The position numbers and the translations under genes are program-made. The notes under the pieces were generated by a model that saw only the letters and a list, made by a program, of their open reading frames with translations, ran no database searches and was not told the origin of the DNA. DNA of 64,000 bases, from the NCBI RefSeq assembly GCF_000213175.1, contig NW_009799100.1, forward strand, positions 2,287,734-2,351,733, written 5' to 3'. Shown one piece after another: positions 34,648 to 46,895 of the stretch (the stretch's first letter is position 1; each line of letters starts with the position of its first letter). The DNA comes from Neurospora tetrasperma FGSC 2508. Its lineage: Eukaryota > Ascomycota > Sordariomycetes > Sordariales > Sordariaceae.

Positions 34648-37600
34648 TCAAAGACGACTCTCGATGCTCGGATAATCGTGCTCGCTAGGCCACTGGCCGT
34701 CCGGCCAAACGTAGCGAATGGCTTCCCAGATATGACTACGGTTATGGTAAGGGTATGGTTAGCAAATCAGGTGCCTGAAACAGCCAGCATTGAGGAGAGG
34801 GTTCTGGGGAAGGAGTATCAGACATCAGACAACAACCTACCTGACATGGATGATTTCCAATCCATCCTTGACTTCCTGGGGTAAGTCCTTTGCGTCCTTG
34901 CGGTTCTGCGCCGGGAGTAGGACTGTCTTGACACCCGCCCGGAGCGCTCCGATGAGTTTCTCCTTGATGCCTCCGACGGCCGTGATCCGTCCTCGGAGGG
35001 AAATCTCACCCTGTGACACAGAAACAAACGCCGTGTTAGCCTTGCACACATCACATGGAAGCACGGTATTTCGTCCTCTTATCCATATCGGGAAAGTCAA
35101 ACGGACGTAAGATCCGCTTTGCCTTGCTCTGGTTTCGTTGTGTTTCGAGTCCCAAGAAAAAGAAAAGGCAAAAGACAGGTAATGGAACTAAAGAGGGGTG
35201 ACGGGACCAAAGTGATGGGATTGGGAAATGCTTACCGTCATGGCCATTGTTGGTGGGACAGCCTTGCCGGAAAACAGGGAAATGAGAGCGATTGCCTGCG
35301 AGATGCCGCTGCTGGGTCCATCTTTGGGAACGGCACCGGAGGGGCAATGCACATGAATGCTCCTGTCCTTCATAATGTTCTCACTCGGGCTCTGAGTGAG
35401 TCCAAGCTCATATGCGTGTGCCTTGACCCAAGTTAGGGCCACCTCGACACTCTCTTTCAACACATCACCCAGTTTGCCTGTCAGCTGGACGCTGCCGTTG
35501 CCTGGCATGTCGGCCACCTCGATGAAGAGAATACTACCATTTCCACCCGAGCTGTACGCTACCAGACCAGTCACTATTCCTGGACGGCTAGTCTTCTCGG
35601 CGATTTCCTCTTCAAACTTTTCAATGCCCAAAAACTTCTCCAGATCATCCACGGTCAGTTGCGGGTTGTAGTTCTCAGGGTGTCCCGAGTCCTTGGCGTC
35701 GGCGAACTCGACGGCTTTGCCACGCGCAACGGACGAGATCTCCCGTTCTAGGTTGCGCACGCCGGCCTCCCGCGTGTACGACTCGATGATTTTGGACACG
35801 ACCTCTGGGGTGAAGGAAACCTGTGATTCGTCAAGGCCGTTGACCCGGAGTTGCTTGGGGACTAAATGCTGCATCGCAATGTGGCGCTTCTCGAGAGTCG
35901 TGTAGCCCGGAATGTAGATCGTCTCCATTCGATCCAGCAACGGTGCCGGAATGGTGTCGAGACTGTTCGCTGTGGCGATGAACAGTACCTTGCTGAGATC
36001 AATTGGCACGTTTACGTAGTGATCGGTGAAGTTATGGTTCTGCTCAGGGTCGAGAACCTCGAGCATAGCCGCCGAAGGGTCGCCGTGAATGCTTGAGCCG
36101 CCAACCTTATCAATCTCATCAAGGAGGAAGACAGGGTTTGCTACGCCTACTTTCTTCAAACCCTGAACAATAAGGCCTGGCATGGCGGCGACATAGGTAC
36201 GTCTATGACCGCGGATTTCCGCTTCGTCTCTCACACCACCAAGAGAAATTCTATGGAATTTCCTTCCCAGAGCAGTGGCGACTGATCGAGCAAGACTCGT
36301 CTTCCCAACACCTGGAGGTCCGACGAGGAGGAGGATGGGAGACTTGTCCACCATGCGCCTGCTCTTCAAAGCCTCAAGCTTGGCTCCACCGGCCTTGACC
36401 TTTTCATGAACACCAAGGTCGATAGGAGAAGATTGAGCAGCGTCTTCTTTACTGCTCTCGGATGCTACCCCGAGTTCCTGTTCGAGCTGTTTAATCTGGC
36501 TTTCCACGTCATCGTTGATGGCTTGCTTGAGGCGAAGGACTGCTAGATACTCGAGCAGGCGCTTCTTGACCTTGTCTAGTCCATAGTGATCATCGTCGAG
36601 TTGCTTCCTTGCCCGGTTCAGCGTATCGGGACCTAGGCGATCATCCGTAGTAGTTGTCCAGGGGATCTCTGCCAAAGTTTCAAGATATGTCCGAGTCACA
36701 GCATATTCAGCCTGTGCGGGATGGATCTTTTTCAGTCTCTTGATCTCCCGGTTAGCGACCTTGGCCGCTTCAGGGCTGAGTCGTGCGGCATCAAGTCGTT
36801 TCTGCAGCTCCTCAATCTCGTTGGGCTCCTGATCTTCATCCGCATTTCCACCTCGTCCCATGAAGCCGCCCTGTGGTGAAAACGGCATTCCTGCGCCTTG
36901 CCCTGGAGCCTTTACAGGCGGCTTGATTTTTCCATGTTTTGCCGCATCAGGGTCCATCGGGAATGGCAAGGTCGTGGCTGTGATGGTGGTGACCCTCATG
37001 CTGTTCTTGATGTTTGTTATCTGGCGGTCAAGCAGCTCAATAACCTTGGCCACACGTTCCTTGACGTCGATTAGAGTGAGGATCTCGAGCTTTTCCTCAT
37101 ATGAAGATTCGACAATGTTGGCCATAAAGTCTGCGAGGGCACCGGGATACTTCTGCTTCGCGATGTAGAAGTCAAGGCGCCGAGCAAGCAGAGGTGACAG
37201 GCCAGGCGTGCCAGAAGACTGTAGCAGAAGTGAGGACAGGCGGAGGATCGTGACAAACTGCCTGGACAGAAGCTTGAGAGACATAAACAGCTCCTCGAGG
37301 GCGGCGTCTGTGATGAGAGCGGGATCGGCGTAACTGGAGACCTTGCCTTCCAGATAAGCCTTGTCCGAGATAACCGTTTCGACGTGAATTCGTGTCACAC
37401 CCTCGACCAGCAAGGTGAACTCGCCGGTACCACGCCCCTCGACGCCGGTGATCTTAGCAGCAACGCCATATGGGAAGAGATCAGCCTTGGTAGCCTTTGC
37501 TGGATCAACATCGTCGGTGGTTTCGGTTCTGTCGTCGCCGTTCTCGATTAGAAGATGCCCCTCTGGTCCGATCAAGGGTGATGCCAGGGGCACGCAGGCA

Positions 37601-37791
37601 ATGGGAATCGTATCGATACGCCCATTGGGGGTTTTGGAAGCCGCCTTCGCGTAAACGGCGGCGAGTAACGAGGCGATGTCGGGTCGGGTAGACGAAACTG
37701 CAACGCGTTGGACAACGCCTGGGAGGAGAACGGTCTGTTTGGGAAGGGGAAGAAGCGGTATCGTGACCGTCGGTGCTCGCATGTGAGCCAT
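34648..37791 (-). CDS. LONP2: peroxisomal Lon protease homolog 2
   Basis: ATP-dependent AAA+ serine protease of the peroxisomal matrix (matrix-protein quality control). Exons 37791-35236, 35010-34841 and 34735-34648; 937 residues. Introns 35235-35011 (GTAAGC...CACAG) and 34840-34736 (GTAGGT...CGTAG). Order: N-terminal Lon substrate-binding domain (about 1-280, starting [15 protein letters not shown]), a Gly/Pro insertion near 310, coiled region, Walker [12 protein letters not shown] (about 490), Walker [12 protein letters not shown] (about 555), sensor region, then the protease domain with the catalytic Ser in GPSSGISQ (about 827) and catalytic Lys in VGGIKEK (about 868). The last exon ends [14 protein letters not shown]; the terminal SRL is a type 1 peroxisomal targeting signal, and there is no mitochondrial presequence, separating it from mitochondrial PIM1. 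Splicing restores the conserved AMTGEISLRG junction. Confidence 0.95.
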
Positions 37792-40700
37792 GGGGACGTC
37801 GGCTTATAGTGGAGTTTGATTTGATGTCGAGAAATCCGGGGAATCTGGGGAAACCAGGATCGGTCTTGTAGAACGGCTTTGGAGTCGGTATGTGTGATTA
37901 TCGGCTTGCTTCTTTGTTGTAACGTTTATGTTATCGTGGTCGTTGCTTCGTATACACAAAATCGAAAAACTCCAATGTGTGTATTCCAGCACCAAATGCG
38001 GCAAACGAGATGACGGGTAGTACAGGTAGAGGCGGGTTTGTGGTGTTGTTATGATCAAGGTGCCGTTCTCGGCTCAACGGAAAGGAATATTATTTAACAG
38101 TAGAAAGTTTATGCAGTGCGCCTTGGTTGACGTAGGGTTCAACTACAGTCTGCGTCTATGATTTGATGCGATGTTGAAAGTTCGATTCACTGACATCTGA
38201 TTGCGCCACGGGCTGAAATGGATGATGGGGTGAAACGGCGGCGAGGGGTGACGGGCGGGAAGTCGGGTCACCTCCAGGTCCGCATTCCAAGTGGGCCTCT
38301 GTCATGGAATCGGCAACCCTTGATCCATTAACCCAGGGGCACAATCAACCGAGGCAGCGCCAACGTGTTGGAAGGTCCCGCTTTCTCGTGCTGGAAAGCC
38401 CCAGATTTCAGCGCATTTAGAACTCAGAATCCACTGGAAACCGTTCGACCCCGCCTGGCAGTCCAGTGAGGTTGATTCTCGGCGAGAGGGGCCAACGTCG
38501 GGCACCCAATGGAAGCCGAAGAGGCCGGGGCATGGATAGGTGACACCAGACTAGACTAGTCCCCGCGCCCGTCATCTCCAGGCGGCAGTCCCCTCCATCC
38601 CGTCCCGCACGCGCACAACTCCCGGCCATGGGTTTTATCTCAATCGTCTATGTAGCATTCACGTGAATCCGAGTCACATGGCTTCTCCGATGCAATGTTC
38701 TAGAACCCCCCGGTGGCTCTCTCCAACGCTTCGAAGTCCGAAATGAGATGTGCTTACCCAACACAATAGGCAACCAAGCAACCGGGGCTCCTGAACTCTT
38801 GATAGGACGTGTGCACTCTGTTTCTTGCGAATTCCGGCGAGACTTCCGGAATATCTACAAGTACAGTAGTGATGGGTGGATACGCGGTTGTGTCCTCCTA
38901 TCTTGGAGTTTCTGCTATAAACTAAACTTGACCTCGCCTAATTTGCTCGGCTTAGCGTTTTACCAGTTATCAGACTCAACTACACACATCTACATCCCTT
39001 TAAATTGAATAGACTGTTGATTAAATATATTTCAGCTTGATAGTCAAAATAAGTACATTAAGTAGCTTCACATTTCAAACCTCTTCTTTTCTCTACTGCT
39101 AGCCATAAGGGAAACGAGATGTCCAGACCCGGCGATTTGAAAGTTCCCTCCATGGCCTTTACGTTCTAATTGTTGCCATCGTGAAAGGGCAATTCAACGA
39201 TTAATAAAACCCCATACCTCCAGAATCTTTCCACCTTGCAACTAGATACTCATCCTAACCAGCCACCATCTTTACCTGTCCCACTACACCCCCAGGAATG
39301 ACCTGCGCAAGATGTGCCTTGATTTATGTTGCTTTGTGGTATCACGAGCTCTTACCTTGGACGCAACCTTGAACTTCAAGCTCAAAAGAGTGAAATGTTG
39401 GACTGAGCACAGCTGTACACACATTAGCATGAGTATCAACATTCCAGATCTGATGACGGGAAATACTGCCTCTGTGAATGAACGAGGTGAACATCGAAAT
39501 CTGACAGTATGCCACAGGACGTTCAGGTGCGAGATAGACATATATAGCACCGAATTATCGTCATCTTCAGGTGGTCTTATCACAACACAAGCTTCCAGAC
39601 AAAAGCACGCGAGCTTGCATAAGCGCTATCCACTTTATCTTCGTGCCAAGTCTAGGGGACTCGTGTGGATGTCAGAAAACAGAACAGGATGTGCTCCGGA
39701 CTATGGTATGTGTTGTAACAAAAGCTACCTTTAAGAGTCCCGAATCAAGGATCATAGGCAAGAAGGATATGGGACGGCCAGATACATGACATTTGTCTAG
39801 ATGTCAGTCCCTTATGCACTGGACTCATAGCAGCTGCAAAGTGTTGTGTCTCGAAAGAGTGCACGGCAGAAGAGCCTGGCTTGTCAGGAGCTTGACTGAA
39901 GATATGACCCCGGAGCTTGGTGTTGTGAAGAACACCTGTGTTGAACAACACCATACCTTCATTTTTGAACAGCTTAGCTGTAGAAGGGGGAGAGGTGGGG
40001 TTATCACTGCGACACTTCAAGCTGATGGTAATCCATGTTTCGTAAAGCCCATAGAACAGCTGACGGCCATTCCGTGGATTCTCAGTTTTGGTTAAGTTGA
40101 GATTTCCTGAAGTTGAAAGTGAAATGAAGGAAGTAAATGAAGTTAAGGCATGGACGGGGGAGCTGCATGTCCACTGACCAAGATCCACCCCCACGTTGAG
40201 GTTGGATCTGGGGTGCATGAAAGAGTCCCATCCGCCCCCGCTGCGAACCACTGATCGCAACGCCAAGCTCTAGCAGGGTTCGGGTTCGACGGATTCCATT
40301 GATGAGAGCATGTTTTTTGGTGGATTTAGTGTCCTCATAACCGCATATTTTGGTCTACTAGCGCTCTGAGCCCAAACAGAATGTACAAGCAGAATGTACA
40401 AGGGTAGATGCGTTCGGCTAGGGAACTCTCGCGTATCCGAGTTGCTAAGATGCAACATTCCAGATGAAAGAAAGCAAAGCCGGCTGCGTATCGCCGTCTG
40501 GACTTTTTGGCTTGTACTAAGCTACGAGTTGAACTCCTGTTGAGGGTGGATGAGGGAAACGACTGGAGCCACCAAGACGCGAACGACGTAGGCAACAAAC
40601 TCCTGGGCAAATCTGGACAGACCGGTGGTGTATTAGACTTCTTTGACAACATCTCAAGAAGCAGGTATGTGGCCAAGCAAGGGCTATTTACCCTTTGCAA

Positions 40701-41183
40701 GTTCTTGTAGTCTTCGATTGTATCACCCACCCAGGACTGTATGGTTGAACAGAAATACCTGCCGGTCTCATTCTTCGATGAGCTCCAACATGCTGAGAAG
40801 GGTTCATGTAGGAATTCGTATGAGGAGATGATTTATTTGAGCCAGATAGGGTGCTGGTTAATCGGGCTTTACATTCTTCGTAAGGCGTGACCTGAACCGT
40901 TGGTTGCTGAACAGAAGGCTCGTTTTGTGATCGGCCTACATGCCGGCCGCCTTTTGATCACTCACTGCGAGCAATGTGACCCGGGAAATCTGATTTTCCA
41001 AAAAAAAAAACCAAGGAATGGCCAATACCATGATGACTCCGTTCGACATATGGCCCATATCCGTGGATCGAGCAGCTCGTATGTACAATATTGATCACGA
41101 ACGTCGTCTAGTTACAGAGCGTTGTTATGGGGTCATTGCGATCCCATTCCCCCGGAGATCCAGCATTGTGTACGGCGTGGTCA
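37792..41183. other. intergenic region, no gene recognised
   Basis: 3.4 kb with the Lon promoter at its left end. Several short ORFs at 39.3-40.7 kb overlap on both strands without motifs or splice structure. A minus-strand fragment near 40535-40625 (EFVAYVVRVLVAPVVSLIH) looks coding-like, but no gene model could be built around it. Confidence 0.4.
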
Positions 41184-41555
41184 TCACCTGTTGGACGGAG
41201 ACGAAGGGTCGTTGATATCGTTGTCTTTGTGGAAGCCGAGCATGCTGCCGAGCATACCCCCGGGCTTGGGCACTGGGCACTCTCTCTTCAGAGCTCGTGC
41301 CCTGCCTACGTCGCCAGACCCAAGCTCTGTCTCGAACTGCAGGATTTCGTCTTTGCCTTCGGTGTTTTCCACGCGTCTGCGTCTGCGTCTCTTGGGCTGT
41401 CCGTCGGCAGACATATCTCCATCGGCGAAAGCGACCCTGGGGGCGGGACACGGCAGGATGTGAGGGACGCCGACAACAAGGAAGCTGGCCACAACAGTTG
41501 CTGCGAAGAGGGAGGAAGTCATACGCGACCTCGGGTGGAGGTGAGGTGGTGGCAT
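41184..41555 (-). CDS. hypothetical small membrane-anchored protein
   Basis: Single-exon 123-residue frame; a second Met at residue 12 may be the real start. After it comes a hydrophobic segment (LFAATVVASFLVVGVPHIL, about residues 15-33) that could be a signal anchor or inner-membrane helix, then a strongly basic run (KRRRRRR), an acidic segment, and a C-terminal RECPVPKPGGMLGSMLGF block that looks constrained. The opposite strand is also open here, so the call rests on composition and the membrane-helix-plus-motif layout. I do not recognise the family; a small mitochondrial or ER protein is plausible. A GTGATG directly after the last Asn codon could be a splice donor, so a further exon is possible. 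Confidence 0.5.
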   Translation of the reverse strand: MPPPHLHPRSRMTSSLFAATVVASFLVVGVPHILPCPAPRVAFADGDMSADGQPKRRRRRRVENTEGKDEILQFETELGSGDVGRARALKRECPVPKPGGMLGSMLGFHKDNDINDPSSPSNR

Positions 41556-42903
41556 GATCAGTGGTATTCGGATTGGAGGGCGGGCGGGGTGCTTGACCGA
41601 GAGAGGTCCAGAGGAAGGGGGGGTCTAAGTTTAGGGGAGCTTGCGCCAATTTCATCAGCCATTGAGGTTCGCGTTTGGGGCTTTGGGCCGACGGGACTCA
41701 CTCGTGGCTTTTGCAACACTTAAAGGACCATCATGCGCGTTGGGAACAACCTGAACCCTTGAATATCACGAGATTGCAGCGGTTAACCTCAACGCGCAAT
41801 GCGGAAGTCAGTGAGAATGAAGTATGTGCCACGCAGGTGGGCAGGTTCCTTGTCAAGATCGTCGTTGGGCGAACTGGACCGTGGACGGGACCTGTCGTCA
41901 AGCTCCGGGAAGATGGAGCTTCGATTGTGCTTTAGTTCTCGAAAATATTTCGTCAGTGGACCCCTCGTTCGTCAGCTTCCACTTCAGCTCTCAAAACTGC
42001 AATGGGCAGCTTCCCGCGCTGTCCCGCACTGGAATGGAAAGTGCATCTTCGCTCCTGCACTCCCGCCGCCCCAAGCTTTCCCCACGGCAGCTACACAGTA
42101 CATACGTAGGTACCTCTAGTGTACACTACACCTGAGCTCGTCTATGTAGTGCTGAAATCTGACCAATGGCAGCTAGCGTGCTTGTCTCTTTACAAGCGCA
42201 TCATGGGCGACGGCTCGTAACATGTGCACTTAACGGGGCTTTTGCACTTGCTGGCATCTCTCTCCCATACCAAACCGGGAATCCGGGCCGCCATGGGCTT
42301 GCACTTAATGGGCTACTTCCACCTTGCATGCGTTTGCAGGAAAGGGGGTTGTAATCACAGGGAATGATGTAAACTACCTCCAGGTACCTATGTACCTGCC
42401 TAGGTACTGTGTATTGACCCATTCGACGTTCAATCTCCCCACCAGACAGGGATTTCTACACTTCACTTGGCAGTTCCAGGTCCCTGGGCCTGTCGCTAAA
42501 ACTCCTTGCTCCCTGCTTCTTGCTGGATTGGCGACCGCCGCCATACCATTCGTGCCATTGTTGTCGAGGTTGTGGTTTCGCGCCATCCCCAGTCTCCCGT
42601 CGCAAAAAAAACAGAGCTGCCAGCCTAGAACACCTCAGCCCTGTCAACAGATCATTCGCCTCATCCCCACGACAATCATCAAGACCGATTTCAAAAGGGT
42701 TACTATTTGTGCTTGTTGCATCTGCAAGACGGACCACCAAACATTTCGGCATAGCATGACGCGAAGCTGACGCGACCCTACGAGACACCGCATTTCAACT
42801 TCTATTTTGATATACAAGCTTCGGCCCGGCTCAGTCCTCCTAACTGCGCGGCATCCACTCGCAGCAAAGCAGCATTATCTGTTATTCATAAGCCTCTACA
42901 GCC
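41556..42903. other. intergenic region with promoter of the PP4 phosphatase gene
   Basis: No gene recognised. Contains repeated GTAGGTACCT/CCTAGGTAC-type motifs (about 42105-42117 and 42380-42407) and a pyrimidine-rich stretch before the start at 42904. Confidence 0.45.
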
Positions 42904-44402
42904 ATGAGTGATCTGGACAGGTTAGTGCCCCGGTGCTCTTGCGATCGGGCATTCGAAACCACCCGCCGGCGACTATCGCTCGTGGTGTCTGACCTCTTTG
43001 GTGGATAGGGCGATCGCTCAGCTGCGAGCATGCCGGCCAATACCAGAATCAGACGTCCGCGAACTCTGTCACAAGGCCCGGGAAATCTTGATCGAAGAAG
43101 GAAACGTAGTTACAGTTAATGCGCCGGTAACGGTACGTCTCGAACTATCCAAATCGAAATACAGACATGTCGAATCTAACCAAACGGCAACAAGATATGT
43201 GGAGATATTCATGGCCAGTTTCACGATTTGATGGAACTGTTCCGCGTCGGCGGCGATCCTCCCGATACCAATTATCTTTTTATGGGTAAGGCTGTCCCTG
43301 GCCTGTCAATCGTGTCGTCAAGATCATGTTAAGCTGACAATTATATTGTCGGATATTGACAGGTGATTTCGTTGACCGTGGCTTCTACTCGCTCGAAACA
43401 TTCTTACTTCTTCTCTGCCTTAAAGTTCGATACCCCGACCGCATGACCCTCATCAGAGGCAACCACGAATCACGACAGATCACAACCGTATACGGTTTCT
43501 ACGATGAATGTTACAGGAAATATGGCAGCGCAAATGTTTGGCGCTACTGCTGCGACGTGTTCGACTATCTCGCCTTGGGCGCTCTTGTTCTCGGGGCCTC
43601 CAATACCATCTCACCAAGCGCCGGCGAGTCCAGTATACCAACAACACCTGAAGGGGACGAGGTGGAAATCGAGGTGTGCAACGCACAGGGCGAAGTAATG
43701 AGCAGGTTTCCTCGGCCCAACAACGGTGCAGACAGCGATGTACAGAGCAGGACCAACGGGATACCACCACCGAGTAATACAGGCCCACCTGGTTCAGGAG
43801 CGTCGGGATTGAGCAGAGGAACAGTGGGCAACCCAGCCGGCGCCGTTCTATGTGTGCACGGCGGCCTTAGTCCGCTGATAGACAAGGTTGACAAAATCAG
43901 GCTGCTGGACCGAAAACAGGAGGTTCCACATGAGGGTGCTATGTGCGACCTCTTGTGGTCCGATCCGGACGAGATTGACGGTTGGGGGTTGTCGCCTCGG
44001 GGTGCCGGCTTCCTCTTTGGTGCCGACATCGTCAAAGTGTTCAATCATCGCAATGACCTCAGCCTGATTGCCCGTGCCCATCAGCTGGTCATGGAAGGTT
44101 TTAAGGAAATGTTCGATGCCAGCATCGTTACCGTTTGGTCAGCACCAAATTACTGCTATCGTTGCGGAAACGTTGCTGCACTTCTTGAGCTATCGGAAGA
44201 CGATTCGGGCTTGGGTGTGCTTGCCCGCAGTAATGGCGATGTCAATCGCAGTAATGGCGGTGCAGGATCTTCTGGAGGGCTCGGGGAGGGTGAGCTACAA
44301 CCGATGAAGGGTCCAGCAAGGCGTTACCGGGTCTTCCAGGCGGCTCCTCAGGATTCAAGGGGAATGCCAGCCAAGAAGCCAGTGGCCGACTACTTCCTGT
44401 AA
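42904..44402 (+). CDS. PPH3: serine/threonine protein phosphatase PP4 catalytic subunit (Pph3-like)
   Basis: Metallo-phosphatase of the PPP family; PP4 dephosphorylates DNA-damage-response targets such as phospho-H2A. Exons 42904-42920, 43009-43132, 43195-43285 and 43363-44402; 423 residues. Introns are GTTAGT...GATAG, GTACGT...CAAG, GTAAGG...GACAG. Motifs: GDIHGQ (50-55), GDFVDRG (78-84), RGNHESR (109-115), LCVHGGLSP (240-248), [11 protein letters not shown] and the C-terminal VADYFL whose last residue is methylated in the PP2A/PP4/PP6 group. [17 protein letters not shown] and KKPVADYFL favour PP4 over PP6/Sit4. Odd features: an insertion of about 81 residues (156-236) between [12 protein letters not shown] and GAVLCVHGG, and a second Gly/Ser-rich insertion of roughly 35 residues before YRVFQAAPQ. 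Both are open, free of splice sites and normal in base composition, so they are read as coding. Confidence 0.93.
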
Positions 44403-45530
44403 ACCGGCTACCGGGCATTTTTTGGAATATGTTGTCCCATGTTCGGTCTACGAGGGACAAGTATGCCTACATAACATGCGACATGTAGCTCAGTGTGCGT
44501 ATTATTTTGGGACAACATACCCCAGCGTCATGGATTTTGGGTTGAAAGATCTTTGTCCAGGAAAACGCAGGAAATGGGCGTGCAATGTCTGGTCGGGAAA
44601 ACATTGGCATGAAATTCGCTAAAAAAATCTACTGGACATAGTATTTGAAACTGCCAGATAGATTCAGCATCCCCAAGATAGTAACTCTCCTGAATAGGTG
44701 TGACTCGAATTTCGAGCGATAGGCTGAGCCATCGTCACCTTCATTCCGTTATACCGGGTCTTATAGAAGCATATAAATTTTGAAATAGCGTCAAGATGAA
44801 TGAATGACCCAGCTCCTATCAGTATATATGAAGTTCACAGCGAACATAGATAGTCCAATACTCAGATATGTTGTCATTGAGTGTCCGGGGAGCGGTAAGG
44901 CGGAGATCTGGAGCAATCGGGCTACATGGAAGGTAGAATGGACTTGTCGACGGCAATTCCGATCCGGGATGATCGGCTTCGGACGCGCGCCGGCCCAGCT
45001 CCATCCGGTGCGGGTCCCAGGTCGCCGTGTCCGCTGTCTTGATGCCGAGTCATGAACCGACCGAAAAGCTCCGCACAGCCAGGAACTGAGGTCCGCCGAG
45101 GCCCACCTCGATTAAATAGACAGTTGAGGTTTCCACAGCAGCTTACCTTGTTGCTTCCGTTTACACCAAAACATGCGAAGAACATTATCAAGGGATGTTC
45201 ACGATTCAAAGTCATGGAAGTTGGGCTCTTCCTTGTGAGTTCACTAGTAGTCGCCCAATGGTCTGAAACGGTAAGAATAGTTTCCTTTATGATCCATCAC
45301 AGAACTGATCCACATCAAAGTTAGCTTGATTCACGACTAGCCAGGCTCTGGAGCACCAACGCAAGACGGCCAGCGGAGGGTAACCGACGTTCAATGTATT
45401 CCGAAAATTGCATTACTACCACCAAGCGGTCGGCTTCAACCAAGCCAAGATGTCCTGTTATTCCATCAAGCCTTTGGAAGCCATGTACTGTATCACCAAA
45501 CCGCCCGGGTGGCAGGGCGTATGCCCAAAT
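44403..45530. other. intergenic region between converging genes
   Basis: Holds the 3' flanks of the PP4 gene (plus) and the small complex-I-like gene (minus). No gene recognised. Confidence 0.5.
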
Positions 45531-46112
45531 TTACTTTTTCTCCTGTGTCGTCCCGTTCTCCTTTTGCGCCCGCTCATACTCGATAATCTGTCTGCTCCAG
45601 CTAGTGGAGGTAATATCGGTCGCGTCAGCTTAAGAACATCCCCGCGGTTTGCGCTCGCGGAAAACGTTACGCATGTATAAAAATTTGGACGGGGGTCTGT
45701 CTGCCAGGACATACTATCTGCTGGGATAAAAGCGACCAGGCTCGGGCATCTTGTGACGGTACTCTTTCTCGGCGCTAAGCTTCCAGACTGCGGCAGTGAT
45801 GAGGAAGACGACGCCACCGAGAACAGCCGTGTTCTTCTTCCAGTTGGCCGGCTGGGCGTACCAACCACCCGAAGGCGACCAGACGTGTTTGGGGTAGCTG
45901 GAGTGAAGGGCGAGGCAACGATTAGGACGGATCCATGACACAACACAGGCTGGGTTGGACAGAATGCGCGGAGGGTTTGCGCATGTCGAGGACGATGAAA
46001 CTCACGGAACTTGGGGACCGCCGCCCTATAGACAGGAAAAATAGAGAGTTAGCAGACACAAAACATAGCAGTGATGATGGCTATTCTAAGCAATCGGGTG
46101 GACACGCACCAT
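45531..46112 (-). CDS. small mitochondrial membrane protein, probable complex I accessory subunit
   Basis: Four tiny exons: 46112-46110 (only ATG), 46025-46006, 45897-45715 and 45600-45531, giving 91 residues. Introns: GTGCGT...CTATAG, GTGAGT...CTCCAG, GTATGT...CACTAG; all phases fit. The product starts MGGGPQVPYPKHVWSPSGGWY, has one hydrophobic helix (TAVLGGVVFLITAAVWKLSA) and ends with RHKMPEPGRFYPSRYWSRQ and a charged tail. This layout (aromatic N-terminus, single helix, basic matrix-facing PEPGRF segment) matches my recollection of a conserved fungal small accessory subunit of NADH:ubiquinone oxidoreductase, but the exact subunit name is not certain. The gene is divergent from mL44, another mitochondrial gene. 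Confidence 0.72.
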
Positions 46113-46895
46113 TGTGATGAAGTTTTGGGATATGTGGTGAGGTAGGTTGGACGTTCAACGAGGATTCTTTCCACCTCGCAGTTAAGCAAGACCGGTTTCT
46201 ACTGTCAACTTTGCGATGCACTGCGAACGACGGGACAATAGTGGTGATGCTTCAGCGGGAACAATTGGATAGAAGGACGAATGATTAATCCGCCTACAGG
46301 CTGACGAGGGGCTAAATCGCATCAACCATCCAGGCCTGAAAGTCACCATGTCACTCGTCCTAGCCGGGGCCGAGGGCGCATGCGACAGACGGGCGGCGGG
46401 CGGCGGGCAGCTCCCGCTTGTCCACCACAGTGCACCGTATGCTAAACAGACAGCGCAGATAGTGGATTGGGGTCGAAGATGGATCTTGTGGAGACCCTCA
46501 CTGGGCCAACAACGAATCATGTCATCCGGCTTTTATGTCTCGGTCTTGGGGGAGTAACCCCTGCGCTTGAGCACTGATTCACGGCTCTGGGTGGTGGGCT
46601 TGTCTAGTGTACGGGTGGTGAGCGTTCAGATTGGAGAACTTTTTTTTTTTTTACCCGTGTTCGACGGCCGGCCGAGTCTGAACGAGAGAACCCATCCGAT
46701 CAACGCGCGACTCCGACCGGGATCCCGAGTAGCTTCCCACCCCGCGACCACCGGCTCACCACCTGCCCGTCCGATTTCCCTCACTCCATCCTTTCCTTGG
46801 CAGGGCCTCCAGACGGCGCACACTTACGGAACCTGGGCCCCAGCACGTCAATATCCGGTTGTCGAGCCGACCATCACCCATCAAATATATCGCCC
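46113..46895. promoter_or_regulatory. shared divergent promoter region of two mitochondrial-protein genes
   Basis: 783 bp separate the start of the small complex-I-like gene (minus) from that of mL44 (plus), so both promoters must lie here. A T run is at about 46640-46652. No specific factor site can be assigned. Confidence 0.45.
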
